Positions 8,771-18,171 of a stretch of 64,000 nucleotides of DNA are shown piece after piece (positions within the stretch are counted from its first letter, which is position 1; each line of letters opens with the position of its first letter). The notes under the pieces were generated by a model that saw only the letters and a program-made list of their open reading frames with translations, was not told the DNA's origin and did not search any database. The position numbers were made by a program, and so were the translations under genes. The stretch is taken from NCBI GenBank assembly GCA_002483365.1, contig DLHT01000006.1, positions 307,524-371,523 of the forward strand. The letters are read 5' to 3'. The DNA comes from Cellvibrio sp. UBA7661. Lineage in GTDB: Bacteria > Pseudomonadota > Gammaproteobacteria > Pseudomonadales > Cellvibrionaceae.

Positions 8771-10177
8771 TTACCGGGTTAAATTATTCATCCACTTGCG
8801 GCTAATAACGCGCTTGATCACCGGAATAAATTTCAAGCCGTCTTCCAGAAACATAAGCGCATAAATGTATACAAACGAAATTTTGGTGAGAAAAACGACT
8901 GCGATATAAATCGGCAAGCCAAACACCCACATGACGACGGTATCGGTAATCAGCGTAAAACGGTTATCGCCACCCGCGCGCAATACACCGATGATGCGCA
9001 TCATGTTGATAATTTTTACCCACACCAACAAGCAAAACACACCGAGGGTGTTAAATAACAACTCGGTAGATGTTGCATCCAACTGGTCAAAAATATTCAG
9101 CATTAACGGGCGCGCAAACCAGAGCGCACTGCAAAAAACAATCAGCAATATAAATGTAATGCGATCAAAAAACCGGTGCAGATACCACGCAGTATCGTTA
9201 TTGCCCGCACCCAGTTCACGGCCAATCAATACCGCCGATGCATTGGCAAGCCCAACAAACAATGCAAAAAATGCGCTCTCGATGGGAACAATCACACCCA
9301 TCACCGCAAGCGCTTCAGTGCCCGCATAACCCGTCACTAAATGGTAGGTGGAATTACCCACTGCCCATATCGCGTAATTAGCCACCAGCGGTAATGAAAA
9401 TGCGAGGTAGCGATGAACCTGGGCTTTATCCAAGCCCATGCGCATTTGCGCAATGCTTAACGCAAAGCCGTGTTTTTTTGCGTAGATCCAACCCGCGACA
9501 ATTGCCAACTGCAACACACGCGAACCCAAAGTTGCCCAGGCGGCACCGGCAACACCCAACGCAGGAAAGCCCCAGTTGCCGCCGATCAATGCGTAGTTGC
9601 CAATAATATTCAGCACCGCGGCAAATACACCGGCAATCAAAGGCATAGTGGTACTACCCAATGCGCGCAGCGATGCTTCGTAAATCACAATCCATTGGGT
9701 AAGCAACAATGCGGGGGCAGTGATGATGAGATATTGCGCTGCAAGCGATACAACTTGCGGATCAGGATTGATCCACCCTACCCATGTGCTCGCGCCAAAA
9801 CCAAACGCGAGCACAAAGGGAACCATTACCAGCGTACCCACTAATAAAGTCACCGCCAAGGTTCTCTGGCAACTGACAAAATTTTTTGCGCCGGTGTATT
9901 GCGCAATCAGAATACTGCAACCGGTCGCGAGACCGCTCATTAATACCAATAGCAAAAAATGGATTTTTGCAGCCAGACCGACGGCGGCAATGGCATCGGC
10001 ACCCAAGTGGCCAACCATAATCACATCGGCCATGCCCAATAGCGATTGCAATAGCATCTGCGCTGCAACCGGCAAAGAAAGCAAAATGACCCCGCGCCAG
10101 AATGCGCGTTTATCATGGATTGAAATTAATTCAGGCGAGGCGACCACAGAAAACTCCGGCGGGAAATTGGTAGCCAT
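8771..10177 (-). CDS. MATE-family multidrug/Na+ antiporter
   Basis: The 468-residue membrane protein has about twelve transmembrane helices in two similar halves. The N-terminal half shows SLPVAAQMLLQSLLGMADVIMVGHLG, split here by family signature residues P, Q and the MADVIMVGHLG stretch common to MATE exporters. The second half begins near residue 240 (LAFSLPLVANYAIWAVGNSTYHLV). Substrate specificity cannot be read. A weak ribosome site precedes the ATG. Confidence 0.88.
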   Translation of the reverse strand: MATNFPPEFSVVASPELISIHDKRAFWRGVILLSLPVAAQMLLQSLLGMADVIMVGHLGADAIAAVGLAAKIHFLLLVLMSGLATGCSILIAQYTGAKNFVSCQRTLAVTLLVGTLVMVPFVLAFGFGASTWVGWINPDPQVVSLAAQYLIITAPALLLTQWIVIYEASLRALGSTTMPLIAGVFAAVLNIIGNYALIGGNWGFPALGVAGAAWATLGSRVLQLAIVAGWIYAKKHGFALSIAQMRMGLDKAQVHRYLAFSLPLVANYAIWAVGNSTYHLVTGYAGTEALAVMGVIVPIESAFFALFVGLANASAVLIGRELGAGNNDTAWYLHRFFDRITFILLIVFCSALWFARPLMLNIFDQLDATSTELLFNTLGVFCLLVWVKIINMMRIIGVLRAGGDNRFTLITDTVVMWVFGLPIYIAVVFLTKISFVYIYALMFLEDGLKFIPVIKRVISRKWMNNLTR

Positions 10178-10240
10178 TATAGAGCTGATTTAGCAATTGC
10201 GATTGTTAAAAAGTGGTAAAGGCTAAAACAGCCAGCGCGC

Positions 10241-10274
10241 TGCATTTTCTAACGACCTGCATTTTCTAACGATC
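10241..10274. repeat. 17-bp direct tandem repeat, two copies
   Basis: TGCATTTTCTAACGACC is followed directly by TGCATTTTCTAACGATC, with one mismatch. It may be a paired regulator site or a simple duplication. Confidence 0.85.
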
Positions 10275-10427
10275 GGATGGGTTCACTTTAGGTTATTGCC
10301 GAAAGCGGTGCGTGGTTCTAACAACAGTGCAAAAGTGACAGAGGGGTTTCGCGCTTACTCGAACGACTTAACAATTATTAAATGGCATTTTGATAAAGAC
10401 CGCTAAAATAAAGGACATAAGAAAAAT

Positions 10428-10445
10428 GCCGCCGCGAAAGGCGGC
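10428..10445 (+). other. Hairpin in the leader of the DUF418 gene
   Basis: GCCGCC and GGCGGC pair around a GCGAAA loop, followed by TTT. It ends 46 bases before the start codon, so it could shape the 5' leader. The T-run is too short for a convincing terminator. Confidence 0.5.
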
Positions 10446-10491
10446 TTTGAGCAGGTCAAACCATAATATACATTTTCTCTGGAACTCTCTT

Positions 10492-11727
10492 ATGCAGAAT
10501 ACTACCGCGCCCCCACTGCCGCCGCTTGCTCACAAACCCCACCGCATTGAATTGGTTGATGCGATACGCGGGTTTGCACTGATGGGCATTTGCCTGGTGC
10601 ATTTTATGGAATATTTTGAGCTTTACTGGATCAATCAAGATCCGACAACCTTGCACAACATTGTGTTCTTTTTGTTTGCCGGTAAGGCCTATGCAATTTT
10701 TGCCCTGATGTTTGGTTTGAGTTTTTTCATCATCATGGATAATCAGGCGCAAAAAGGAGTGAAGTTTAGTTACCGTTTTGCGTGGCGATTAGTGGTTTTG
10801 TTGATAATTGGTTATATACATACCCTGCTATACCTTGGCGATATTTTATCGGTGCTCGGTATTATTGGATTGAGTTTGCTGTTTGTGCAAAAACTCAACA
10901 ACCGCTGGTTGGTTGCCGCTGCGGCGCTCTGTTTATTGCAACTGCCTTTTTATTATCAATTTTATGCTGCGCTGAATAATTTCCCCGGCGCAAACGATGC
11001 CCCCTCACACTGGGCCGTTTTCCCTGAAGTCTACGGCGCACTCACCAAAGCCAATTTCAGTGAGCTGGTCGCCATCAATAGCTGGGATGGCCTTACCGCC
11101 AAATGGTTATTTTTTGTGGAATCCGGGCGCGGCATCCAATTGGTAGGATTATTTATTGTGGGGTTAGTCTTAGGGCGTATCGGCTTTTTCACCCAGATTG
11201 AACGCTTTGCCAAAGCGCGCATGATTGCCGTGTGGGTTGCAGTAATTGCAACGGCGGTATTGTATTTTGCCAACGAACATTTCAAACAACTGCCCGCCAC
11301 TCTCTTTCAGGAAAAAGGCATGGCAAAAATGTACATAGAACAAATTATTGGCTCTTACCTCAGCACCGCAATAATGGCCGCTATTCTCTTGCTGTTTATG
11401 CAGTGCTACCTGTGGCGGCCGACCGGTAAAGTGCTAAACCTGCTCGCACCTTGTGGCCGTATCAGCCTGAGCATTTATTTGATTCAAACAGTGGTTGGTA
11501 TTCCTTTATTTTATCCAGCGGGATACGGCGGCTACCTCACCTTGGGGCAAACCAATAGTTTGCTGATCGGAATTGTTTTTTATGGGTTATTGATTGTGAT
11601 TGCGCACTGGTGGATAAAACGTTTTTATTACGGCCCGGTTGAATGGTTATGGCGCAGTGCAACTTACATGACCACTAATGTCCCTTTCAAAAAACCAGCG
11701 CGCGATCATGCATCGCCATCAGATTAA
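10492..11727 (+). CDS. DUF418 family membrane protein
   Basis: The 411-residue protein from the ATG at 10492 has GGAA upstream and starts with a short proline-rich tail. The conserved DAIRGFALMGICLVHF follows near residue 20. About eight to ten transmembrane helices follow, and the C-terminal DUF418 region contains GRISLSIYLIQ and GPVEWLWRS. Related proteins are acyltransferase-like membrane proteins of unknown substrate. An upstream start at 10390 would add 34 non-conserved residues overlapping the leader hairpin. Its last four bases overlap the convergent SDR gene. Confidence 0.88.
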   Translation: MQNTTAPPLPPLAHKPHRIELVDAIRGFALMGICLVHFMEYFELYWINQDPTTLHNIVFFLFAGKAYAIFALMFGLSFFIIMDNQAQKGVKFSYRFAWRLVVLLIIGYIHTLLYLGDILSVLGIIGLSLLFVQKLNNRWLVAAAALCLLQLPFYYQFYAALNNFPGANDAPSHWAVFPEVYGALTKANFSELVAINSWDGLTAKWLFFVESGRGIQLVGLFIVGLVLGRIGFFTQIERFAKARMIAVWVAVIATAVLYFANEHFKQLPATLFQEKGMAKMYIEQIIGSYLSTAIMAAILLLFMQCYLWRPTGKVLNLLAPCGRISLSIYLIQTVVGIPLFYPAGYGGYLTLGQTNSLLIGIVFYGLLIVIAHWWIKRFYYGPVEWLWRSATYMTTNVPFKKPARDHASPSD

Positions 11728-12431
11728 TTTTTGATGCTGGAGATACCTCCATCAAGTGCAATAATTTGCCCGGTGATAAACGCCGCACTGGGCGATAACA
11801 AAAACGCTGCCATTGCGGCAACATCCTCTGCTTTGCCAATCGCTTGCAGGGGATGACGCTTGGCAGCGGCATCCATTTTTTCGCTGGTATTTATTAACTT
11901 TTCGGCGAGCGATGTCTGCGTCAATGACGGTGCCAATGCATTGACCCGAATCGCCGGAGCCCATTCTGCCGCAAGGCTTTTTACCAAACCTTCAACTGCC
12001 GCTTTGCTACTGGCGATGCTCGCATGAAACGGCATACCGACCGATGCAGCAACACTGCTGAACAACACCACACTTGCCTGCGGGACCACACTCGCCTGCG
12101 GGGATTTTTTTAACAACGGCAATACTGCTTGCAGGCTGCGCACAGCGCCCAGCACATTTTGCGCAAAGTCTGCTGCAAAATCCTCTGCGGATAAACGTGC
12201 AAACGGTTTGAGATTAATACTGCCGGGGCAATAGGCGACTCCATCCAAAGTGTCTGGCAAGCCGGTCAGATCGGGCACAGATTCCGCCGGGTTATTGATA
12301 AACACCTGCGCGCCGTTCACATCGGCGGCATGGCGCGCCCAAATAAAAACCTCATGTCCCTGCGCCAACAATTGTCGGGCAAGCGCATTACCAATTCCCC
12401 GTGTACCACCCACAATTAAATAACGACTCAT
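11724..12431 (-). CDS. SDR-family protein lacking the catalytic tyrosine
   Basis: The 235-residue short-chain dehydrogenase/reductase-like protein has a Rossmann motif GGTRGIG at residues 8-14, Ser126 and Lys143. The position that should be the catalytic Tyr of YxxxK is Ile139 (HASIASSK). The C-terminal DGGI is typical of the family. The cofactor site looks intact, but classical catalysis would not be possible. A tandem six-residue duplication (PQASVV twice) lies just before strand five. The start at 12431 is chosen because GGAGCAGG lies just upstream. It converges on the DUF418 gene with a four-base overlap. Confidence 0.85.
   Translation of the reverse strand: MSRYLIVGGTRGIGNALARQLLAQGHEVFIWARHAADVNGAQVFINNPAESVPDLTGLPDTLDGVAYCPGSINLKPFARLSAEDFAADFAQNVLGAVRSLQAVLPLLKKSPQASVVPQASVVLFSSVAASVGMPFHASIASSKAAVEGLVKSLAAEWAPAIRVNALAPSLTQTSLAEKLINTSEKMDAAAKRHPLQAIGKAEDVAAMAAFLLSPSAAFITGQIIALDGGISSIKN
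12067..12102. repeat. 18-bp in-frame tandem duplication inside the SDR gene
   Basis: ACCACACTTGCCTGCGGG is followed directly by ACCACACTCGCCTGCGGG, differing at one base. It encodes the duplicated PQASVV and keeps the reading frame. Confidence 0.9.
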
Positions 12432-12551
12432 TAGCCTGCTCCGCATCAATACATAGGATTAACGCTAATTATTTTTAGCGCAGTAGCATTAATACGTAAG
12501 AGGGAAGATTACCGATGTATGCGGCCATAGGCTGCAAGAGACAGCACAAGC

Positions 12552-14951
12552 TTATTGACTGATCACACGGAACCGACGCTCCAGCCGATAGCCTTGCTTG
12601 TCAATCACCAGCAAGGTGTGGATGCCCGGCTCCAATGCAACTTCGCGTTCATGAAAGACTTTTGTTGCACCGAGGAATTCATCATCCAAATGCCAATAGA
12701 GTTGAGCCGCAGGATCGCGATGGATGGCTTTTAAAATAATCCGACTGCGCTTTCCGTCTAAATCCATCGGAATATAAATGCGGCTTTCTTCATTGGGATA
12801 AATAAATTCAATGGGCTGGTCTTCATCGGTCTGCAACAGGTTGTTCACACAGTCATTGCGCCAGGGCGGCAGCGATGTGTATTCGCTGTGATGCTGACGC
12901 CAATAAAATTCCTGCACCGGCGGCAATACAAACCAATCGCGCGCTTTCATATTGCTTACAGTTTCGCAGTGGCCGTGCACGCGAAATTGTTCATGGCCAT
13001 CCAAATGAATGCGGCGATGAAATGGCGTGACCTGATCAAAATGGCTAGTGCGGGGAATTTCGCTATCCACCGCTGCACACTGGCCACCGGCGAGATAACC
13101 ATCGTCGTTACACACCGAAATAGTTTTTAAAGCATGTGCAGGTTTGGCAAACCAATTAATGGTGGGGAGCGCATCAAACACATCAAATAACAGGGGTGCA
13201 GCGCTGCTTTGGCCGCTGATAAAAGTCGCCGCCTCACCACCGGCATTCCCCACCCATACGCCTAAGGTGTAACGGCCATTACTGCCAATCGCCCATGCAT
13301 CGCGCAGGCCATAACTGGTGCCGGTTTTCCAGGCGATAGTTTGGCTGCCGGAAAAATCGCGCCAATAATTGTCATTGCCTGGACGAGCTACATCAATTAG
13401 CGCTTGTAACGTCAACCACGCAGCGCCTTGTGTGAGCACCGGTTTTATTGACGCTGGTTTTACTGATATTGTTTTTTGGTTAAGCAACAACAAAGGTGCG
13501 TGTTGTTTTATATCGCCGTCACGCGCACTGGCAGCAAGGCGAGCATAAATACCCGTGAGCTCCCATAAGGTTCCTTCTGCCCCGCCTAAAATTAATGTCA
13601 GGCCATAATCATCAGCGGGGCGGAACAACGTACTCATTCCCATTGCCTGTAATTTTTGCTGGAATTTTCCAATACCGTAATCGCGCAACATGCGCACAGC
13701 AGGCACGTTTAATGAATGCGCCAATGCAAATTGTGCGGGCACGGCACCGCGAAAACTCCGGTCATAATTTTTAGGGCTGTAACCACCAAATTGGGTGGGA
13801 ATATCCGGCACCAAACGGGTCGGCGTTAATTGACCTTCTTGCAGCATCAAGCCATATAGCAACGGCTTTAAAATGCTGCCTGTTGAACGGGGACACTGCG
13901 CAATATCCACACGCGGGGCATAACGCTCTTGTTGCTGCCAGGATTCATTACCAATGTACGCCAGTGTTTCCATGCGCTCATGATCGATCAACACCAAAGC
14001 AATATTATTGACACCTTCATTTGCAAGGCGGGCGATGTGACGCGATGTTATTTGTTGCGCAGTGCGTTGGATAAATGGATCAATACTGGAGTGCAATATC
14101 CATTCGTCCGGATATTGCTTTTTAAGTGTGGCCAATAAATGTGGTGCAAGTTGCGGTAACTGCTGCGGACGTTCCGGCAAGGGCTCCAATAAAGCCAACT
14201 GCAAATCCAGATCAGAAAAATACTGTTTTGCATGCATTCGTTTTAATAAACGATCGCGCTTTTGTTGCAATAGATCGCGCTGGCGACCGGGGTGAATCAG
14301 CGCGGGGCTGTTGGGCAACACTGCCAATAACGCCGACTCTGCCCAGGATAAATTTTCCGGTGCCCTACCAAAATAGCGCCAGGCTGCCGCGCGCAAACCC
14401 ACAATATTTCCACCAAAAGGTGCATGGCTGGCATAGTGGGTAAGCAACTCATCTTTGTTAAAACGCCACTCTAATTGCAATGCAATAAAAGCCTCAAATA
14501 ACTTACTGGCAACATTCCTTGCCGGCATTTTTTTATTCTGCTGTTGAGCATCCCCCTGACGTAGCAGGCGCGCCAACTGCATCGTCAAAGTACTACCACC
14601 ACTGGTTACTTTACCTGCAGAAAAATTCCCCGCTGCGGCGCGCATAATGGATAAAGGATTAATGCCCGGGTGAGAATAAAAATATTGGTCTTCAAATAGC
14701 AGCAAGGATTTTTTATATTTTTCGGGCAGGTATTGCGCGGGCGCAAATCGCCACTGCTGGTCTTGCGCAATACTGGCACCTAATAAACTGCCGTCGCGTG
14801 CGAGCAACATGCGCGCATATGCTGTGTGTGTGAGACTGGAGGGAAGCGGGAGCCATTGCAAACAGGCACAGATAAACAGCAGAAAAATAACAGCGCTGCT
14901 GATGAACGGGTGGCGATTACCTCTCGCTAATATCCATCGCCACACATCCAT
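12552..14951 (-). CDS. pbpC: Penicillin-binding protein 1C
   Basis: The 799-residue bifunctional peptidoglycan synthase has an N-terminal membrane anchor at about residues 15-35. A GT51 glycosyltransferase domain follows (EDQYFYSHPGINP near 88, GGSTLTMQLAR near 118), then a transpeptidase domain (STGSILK with the active Ser, HSLN, AWKTGTSYG) and the C-terminal BiPBP_C domain characteristic of PBP1C. The length is near that of E. coli PbpC (770). The usual neighbour, a periplasmic alpha-2-macroglobulin gene, is not next to it. It follows hemY by 40 bases on the opposite side of the haem operon, same strand. Confidence 0.93.
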   Translation of the reverse strand: MDVWRWILARGNRHPFISSAVIFLLFICACLQWLPLPSSLTHTAYARMLLARDGSLLGASIAQDQQWRFAPAQYLPEKYKKSLLLFEDQYFYSHPGINPLSIMRAAAGNFSAGKVTSGGSTLTMQLARLLRQGDAQQQNKKMPARNVASKLFEAFIALQLEWRFNKDELLTHYASHAPFGGNIVGLRAAAWRYFGRAPENLSWAESALLAVLPNSPALIHPGRQRDLLQQKRDRLLKRMHAKQYFSDLDLQLALLEPLPERPQQLPQLAPHLLATLKKQYPDEWILHSSIDPFIQRTAQQITSRHIARLANEGVNNIALVLIDHERMETLAYIGNESWQQQERYAPRVDIAQCPRSTGSILKPLLYGLMLQEGQLTPTRLVPDIPTQFGGYSPKNYDRSFRGAVPAQFALAHSLNVPAVRMLRDYGIGKFQQKLQAMGMSTLFRPADDYGLTLILGGAEGTLWELTGIYARLAASARDGDIKQHAPLLLLNQKTISVKPASIKPVLTQGAAWLTLQALIDVARPGNDNYWRDFSGSQTIAWKTGTSYGLRDAWAIGSNGRYTLGVWVGNAGGEAATFISGQSSAAPLLFDVFDALPTINWFAKPAHALKTISVCNDDGYLAGGQCAAVDSEIPRTSHFDQVTPFHRRIHLDGHEQFRVHGHCETVSNMKARDWFVLPPVQEFYWRQHHSEYTSLPPWRNDCVNNLLQTDEDQPIEFIYPNEESRIYIPMDLDGKRSRIILKAIHRDPAAQLYWHLDDEFLGATKVFHEREVALEPGIHTLLVIDKQGYRLERRFRVISQ

Positions 14952-14991
14952 ACTAACAACCGACAGAAAAAATTATTTGCAGAAGGGAAAA

Positions 14992-16197
14992 TTATTTGTG
15001 TACAGCAAGTTGCAAGCTTTGCTGGTAATACTCGGCACTTTTTTTGTGATCGCCCAATTTAGTCATCAAGCGCGCCAGTTCAGCAGTGGTTTCCAAATCC
15101 TGCTTTTGGTTCAGGCTGCGCTGGAAATACTCGCGCGCCAATTCCCATTGTTGGTTGCGTTCCATCAAGCGCCCCATGGTCAACAGCAATACAGCGTCTT
15201 GGGGTTTGTTTTTTAACCATGATTCAACCGTGCGAATTTGGGCGTGAATTTCTTTTACTTGTAAACGGCCGTAGAGCGCAACCAACGGATCGTACCATTG
15301 GTTGCCAAGCGCTTTACGTACAATCACTTCGGCTTCCTGATCCTGATAATTTTCAGCCAAGGCCTGTGCATATGCGGTAACCACTTTTGGGGAGCGCTGC
15401 ACACTGCGTGGGAACGACTTCCACAATTTTTGCAAGGCAGGCAAACGTTCAGCAATCAATAACGATTTTGATTCACTCGCCAGTGCTGCCATTTTTTCGC
15501 TGGCAAGCAACACTTCCAGCGCTTCAAACTCTACATTGGAAAGCACTTTGACTTTGCGCATAACCGGGAACAATTCTTCCAATGCACGCCAATTTTTTTG
15601 CGCAATGTAAATATGATGCATTAAATCCAGCACCGCAGCCTGACGCGGCATTTTAATATCGATCGGTTTTAGAATCGCGATCGCTTCTTCATAGCGGCCG
15701 GACTGGACATGCAAACGGGCACGGGTCAATGCTACAGGCAGTTCGCTGTGCGCAAGTGTGAGTGCTTTATCCAGAATATTGTCGGCTTCTGCTTCATCAC
15801 CCATTTCAAAACTACTGCGCGCAGCAGCAATATAGTTCGCAAGTGGATACTCGACTTTATCCAGAGTGCGCACCAATTTTTTGCGCGCCTCCAGCCAATC
15901 GCCGGTGAGATAATCGACCATACCGGTAGCAGCGCGTTTTTGGGCGCGCTCAACACTGCCAAATAGAAACATTTCGCGGAAACGGCGCGCCATTTCAACG
16001 CCGCCAAGCATGACTTTGCGGATAAACCACACAGTGGTATAGATCAATACGACAACCAGAGCTGCAACCCACAAGGTCATCTCGATAGTTTTAGTGCCGT
16101 AGGCGATCAACAGATAACCATCACCGCGCCATAACAAAAACACCAAACCAAGCGCGATAAGAACAAAGAAAATCGCTTTAAGTAGACGACGTCTCAT
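14992..16197 (-). CDS. hemY: HemY-type TPR membrane protein
   Basis: The 401-residue protein of the proteobacterial HemY family (not the Gram-positive oxidase of that name) has two N-terminal transmembrane helices at about residues 7-25 and 42-60, then the HemY_N region with GVEMARRFREMF and tetratricopeptide repeats to the C-terminus. Its role in tetrapyrrole synthesis is thought to be scaffolding. Its start codon overlaps the hemX stop by one base (TAATG), giving translational coupling at the end of the hemCDXY operon. Confidence 0.9.
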   Translation of the reverse strand: MRRRLLKAIFFVLIALGLVFLLWRGDGYLLIAYGTKTIEMTLWVAALVVVLIYTTVWFIRKVMLGGVEMARRFREMFLFGSVERAQKRAATGMVDYLTGDWLEARKKLVRTLDKVEYPLANYIAAARSSFEMGDEAEADNILDKALTLAHSELPVALTRARLHVQSGRYEEAIAILKPIDIKMPRQAAVLDLMHHIYIAQKNWRALEELFPVMRKVKVLSNVEFEALEVLLASEKMAALASESKSLLIAERLPALQKLWKSFPRSVQRSPKVVTAYAQALAENYQDQEAEVIVRKALGNQWYDPLVALYGRLQVKEIHAQIRTVESWLKNKPQDAVLLLTMGRLMERNQQWELAREYFQRSLNQKQDLETTAELARLMTKLGDHKKSAEYYQQSLQLAVHK

Positions 16198-17315
16198 TAG
16201 CGTACCCCGCGACGAGCAGCAGCCATTTTTTCACGCTTGGCAATATATTCAGCTAACGCAGTTGCAGAATTGCTAAAGTTAGTCAGTTCCGGAGCAACCT
16301 CTTCTTGCTGCAACGCCTGCAATTCTTCCAATACGGCCGATGCTTTTTCATTAAGGTTGTAATACTGGTTAATCCAGTTTTGCGCTTTGACCAAACTTTC
16401 TTGATAGATGCCTTCTTCATTGCGCAGTAAAGCAACCTGTGCCTGCTCAAGCATTAAGCGTAAATTTTGTTGCAAGTATTTTTGTTCCGCAGGCGGCAGT
16501 ACGGCATTGATAGTTTTGCCATGATCGCGCACACGCACATAGGAACCTAACTTATGCAACAAGCTATAAAAACCGCGTGTAATTTTTTGTTTGACCGTTT
16601 CATTTTCCGGAATGACTTCTTCTTCCAGAATATCGCTTTGCGTACCCAAAGGCTCAATAAAGGGAATCGCTTCAATTTGGTTGGAAAGTGCAGACAAACG
16701 CAAATAGATACCTTCACGGTCAATCACGCCCGCCAATTTCAATACCGCTATTTCCTCTGCCAGTAACTTGCGCACCCCAACCAAATCGGCTTGGTCTATA
16801 TCGCGCAACACATCGTCTGCTGATAATGCTAATGCCAACGCATTCTGGCTGTCTTTTTCCAGCAAAATACGCTGGTCAGCCAAACGTAATAAATATTGTG
16901 CTTCCTGTAGTTTCCATTCATCGCGATTGACACTGGAGAGCGACATCAAACGGGCATTGTTGCTATCAAGTTGTTCAGCAAGATCGTTCAGATTTGCTTG
17001 CACTATTTCTTGTTGCTCAACCAATTCTTTTTCAAGATTGCTTTCCAATACTTGTTGCCGCGTTTCAGCTGCTTGCACTTGCTGCTCAAGTTGACTGCGC
17101 AGACTGTCAATAACATTTTTTTGGAGCATGGCTTGATTGCTGAGAAAATAAGCGCCGTAACACACAGCGGCAAATAACAACACAATAAAAAACCACAACA
17201 ATGCAAAGCTGCCGGAATGGCTTTTATCGGTAACTCTGGCCACTTTGCCCGCTGAATTATTATTGATGGAGGTGTTATCGGCGGATGATTGAGTTGTCGT
17301 ATCTGAATCAGTCAC
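16197..17315 (-). CDS. hemX: HemX-family membrane protein
   Basis: The 372-residue protein has a Ser/Asn-rich cytoplasmic N-terminus, one transmembrane helix at about residues 36-58 and a long coiled coil of about residues 65-125. The rest is the HemX domain (QEAQYLLRLADQRILLEKD). Older annotation calls such proteins uroporphyrin-III methyltransferases, but no methyltransferase motif is visible. It sits between hemD (4-base gap) and hemY (1-base overlap), in the conserved gammaproteobacterial order. Confidence 0.9.
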   Translation of the reverse strand: MTDSDTTTQSSADNTSINNNSAGKVARVTDKSHSGSFALLWFFIVLLFAAVCYGAYFLSNQAMLQKNVIDSLRSQLEQQVQAAETRQQVLESNLEKELVEQQEIVQANLNDLAEQLDSNNARLMSLSSVNRDEWKLQEAQYLLRLADQRILLEKDSQNALALALSADDVLRDIDQADLVGVRKLLAEEIAVLKLAGVIDREGIYLRLSALSNQIEAIPFIEPLGTQSDILEEEVIPENETVKQKITRGFYSLLHKLGSYVRVRDHGKTINAVLPPAEQKYLQQNLRLMLEQAQVALLRNEEGIYQESLVKAQNWINQYYNLNEKASAVLEELQALQQEEVAPELTNFSNSATALAEYIAKREKMAAARRGVR

Positions 17316-17319
17316 TGTG

Positions 17320-18168
17320 TTAGTCCTGTAATGAAATGCACTCTTGTGTGCGACAATAATGTAACAACGCCGCCGTCATGGCACTGTCCGTAGCATTTTC
17401 GGCGCAAATAATCCGCTTGAATCCCGCAGCTTGTGCAGCAGCCCGGATTCGCTGGCTCGGCACCAGCAAGGTTCGCTCATACAGCCATGCCTGTGTTTGC
17501 TGTTGTTCTTGCGCAGGCAGTTGCGCTATTGCATCCAACATATTTTGCAAACTTTCACCACTGTGCAAACTCACAATAATGTCTTTATCCGCACATTCTG
17601 TTGATGACATCAGTTGCGCCAATTGCTCTGTTGCACTTGCGGGTAATTGGCGTTCATACAATTCGCAATAATCAACCCAGGCGCCGCGCTTGCGCAATTC
17701 TTCTGCGAGATGCCCACGCCCACCGCAACCGCGAAAAATCAGGATTTTTTCGCCATCGACTTGCTGCAAGTTTTCTGCTGTTAATAAATCCTCGCTGGTC
17801 ATTCCACCACGGTTACTGACCGCAAGATCTTGTACCGCAACGCCATAATCAGCCAATTTTTTGGCTGTAGTTGCACCCACAGCAAAATACTCGATACCAA
17901 TTGGCAGCTGCGGCCAGTAATTTTCCAGCCACTCCATACCAAAATCCACGGCATTCTGGCTAACAAAAATCACTTTTTGATAAAGGTCAAAATCCAGAAT
18001 TTTATTTTTCACCGCACGGATTTTTTCGTCGCTGGCTACTGCCGATATTTCCAATAAATTCCAGTAAGTGCAGGTGAATCCCAGTGTCGTCAACTGCGCA
18101 GCCCAAGGTGTTGCCTGTGCAGCAGGCCGCGTAATCACCACACAAAAATCTTGCAACTTGGTCGTCAT
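17320..18168 (-). CDS. hemD: Uroporphyrinogen-III synthase
   Basis: This enzyme closes hydroxymethylbilane to uroporphyrinogen III in haem, sirohaem and cobalamin synthesis. The 282-residue protein has the two-domain HemD pattern: VVITRPAAQA at the start, FVSQNAVDFGMEWL near residue 90, FAVGATTAKKL near 113 and RGCGGRGHLAEELRKRGA near 155. Sequence conservation in this family is always low. It starts three bases after the hemC stop. Confidence 0.92.
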   Translation of the reverse strand: MTTKLQDFCVVITRPAAQATPWAAQLTTLGFTCTYWNLLEISAVASDEKIRAVKNKILDFDLYQKVIFVSQNAVDFGMEWLENYWPQLPIGIEYFAVGATTAKKLADYGVAVQDLAVSNRGGMTSEDLLTAENLQQVDGEKILIFRGCGGRGHLAEELRKRGAWVDYCELYERQLPASATEQLAQLMSSTECADKDIIVSLHSGESLQNMLDAIAQLPAQEQQQTQAWLYERTLLVPSQRIRAAAQAAGFKRIICAENATDSAMTAALLHYCRTQECISLQD

Positions 18169-18171
18169 GAA

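Larger units (their letters stand above)
10178..10491. other. Intergenic region between MATE and DUF418 genes
   Basis: This 314-base divergent region has no convincing gene. It contains a 17-bp tandem repeat (10241-10274) and a GC-rich hairpin (10428-10445), both listed separately. It must hold the promoters of the two flanking genes, but none was recognised with confidence. Confidence 0.6.

Noticed and set aside
10241..10274. Possible CRISPR-like direct repeats
   Set aside because: Only two copies, directly adjacent with no spacer, and no cas genes in the window.
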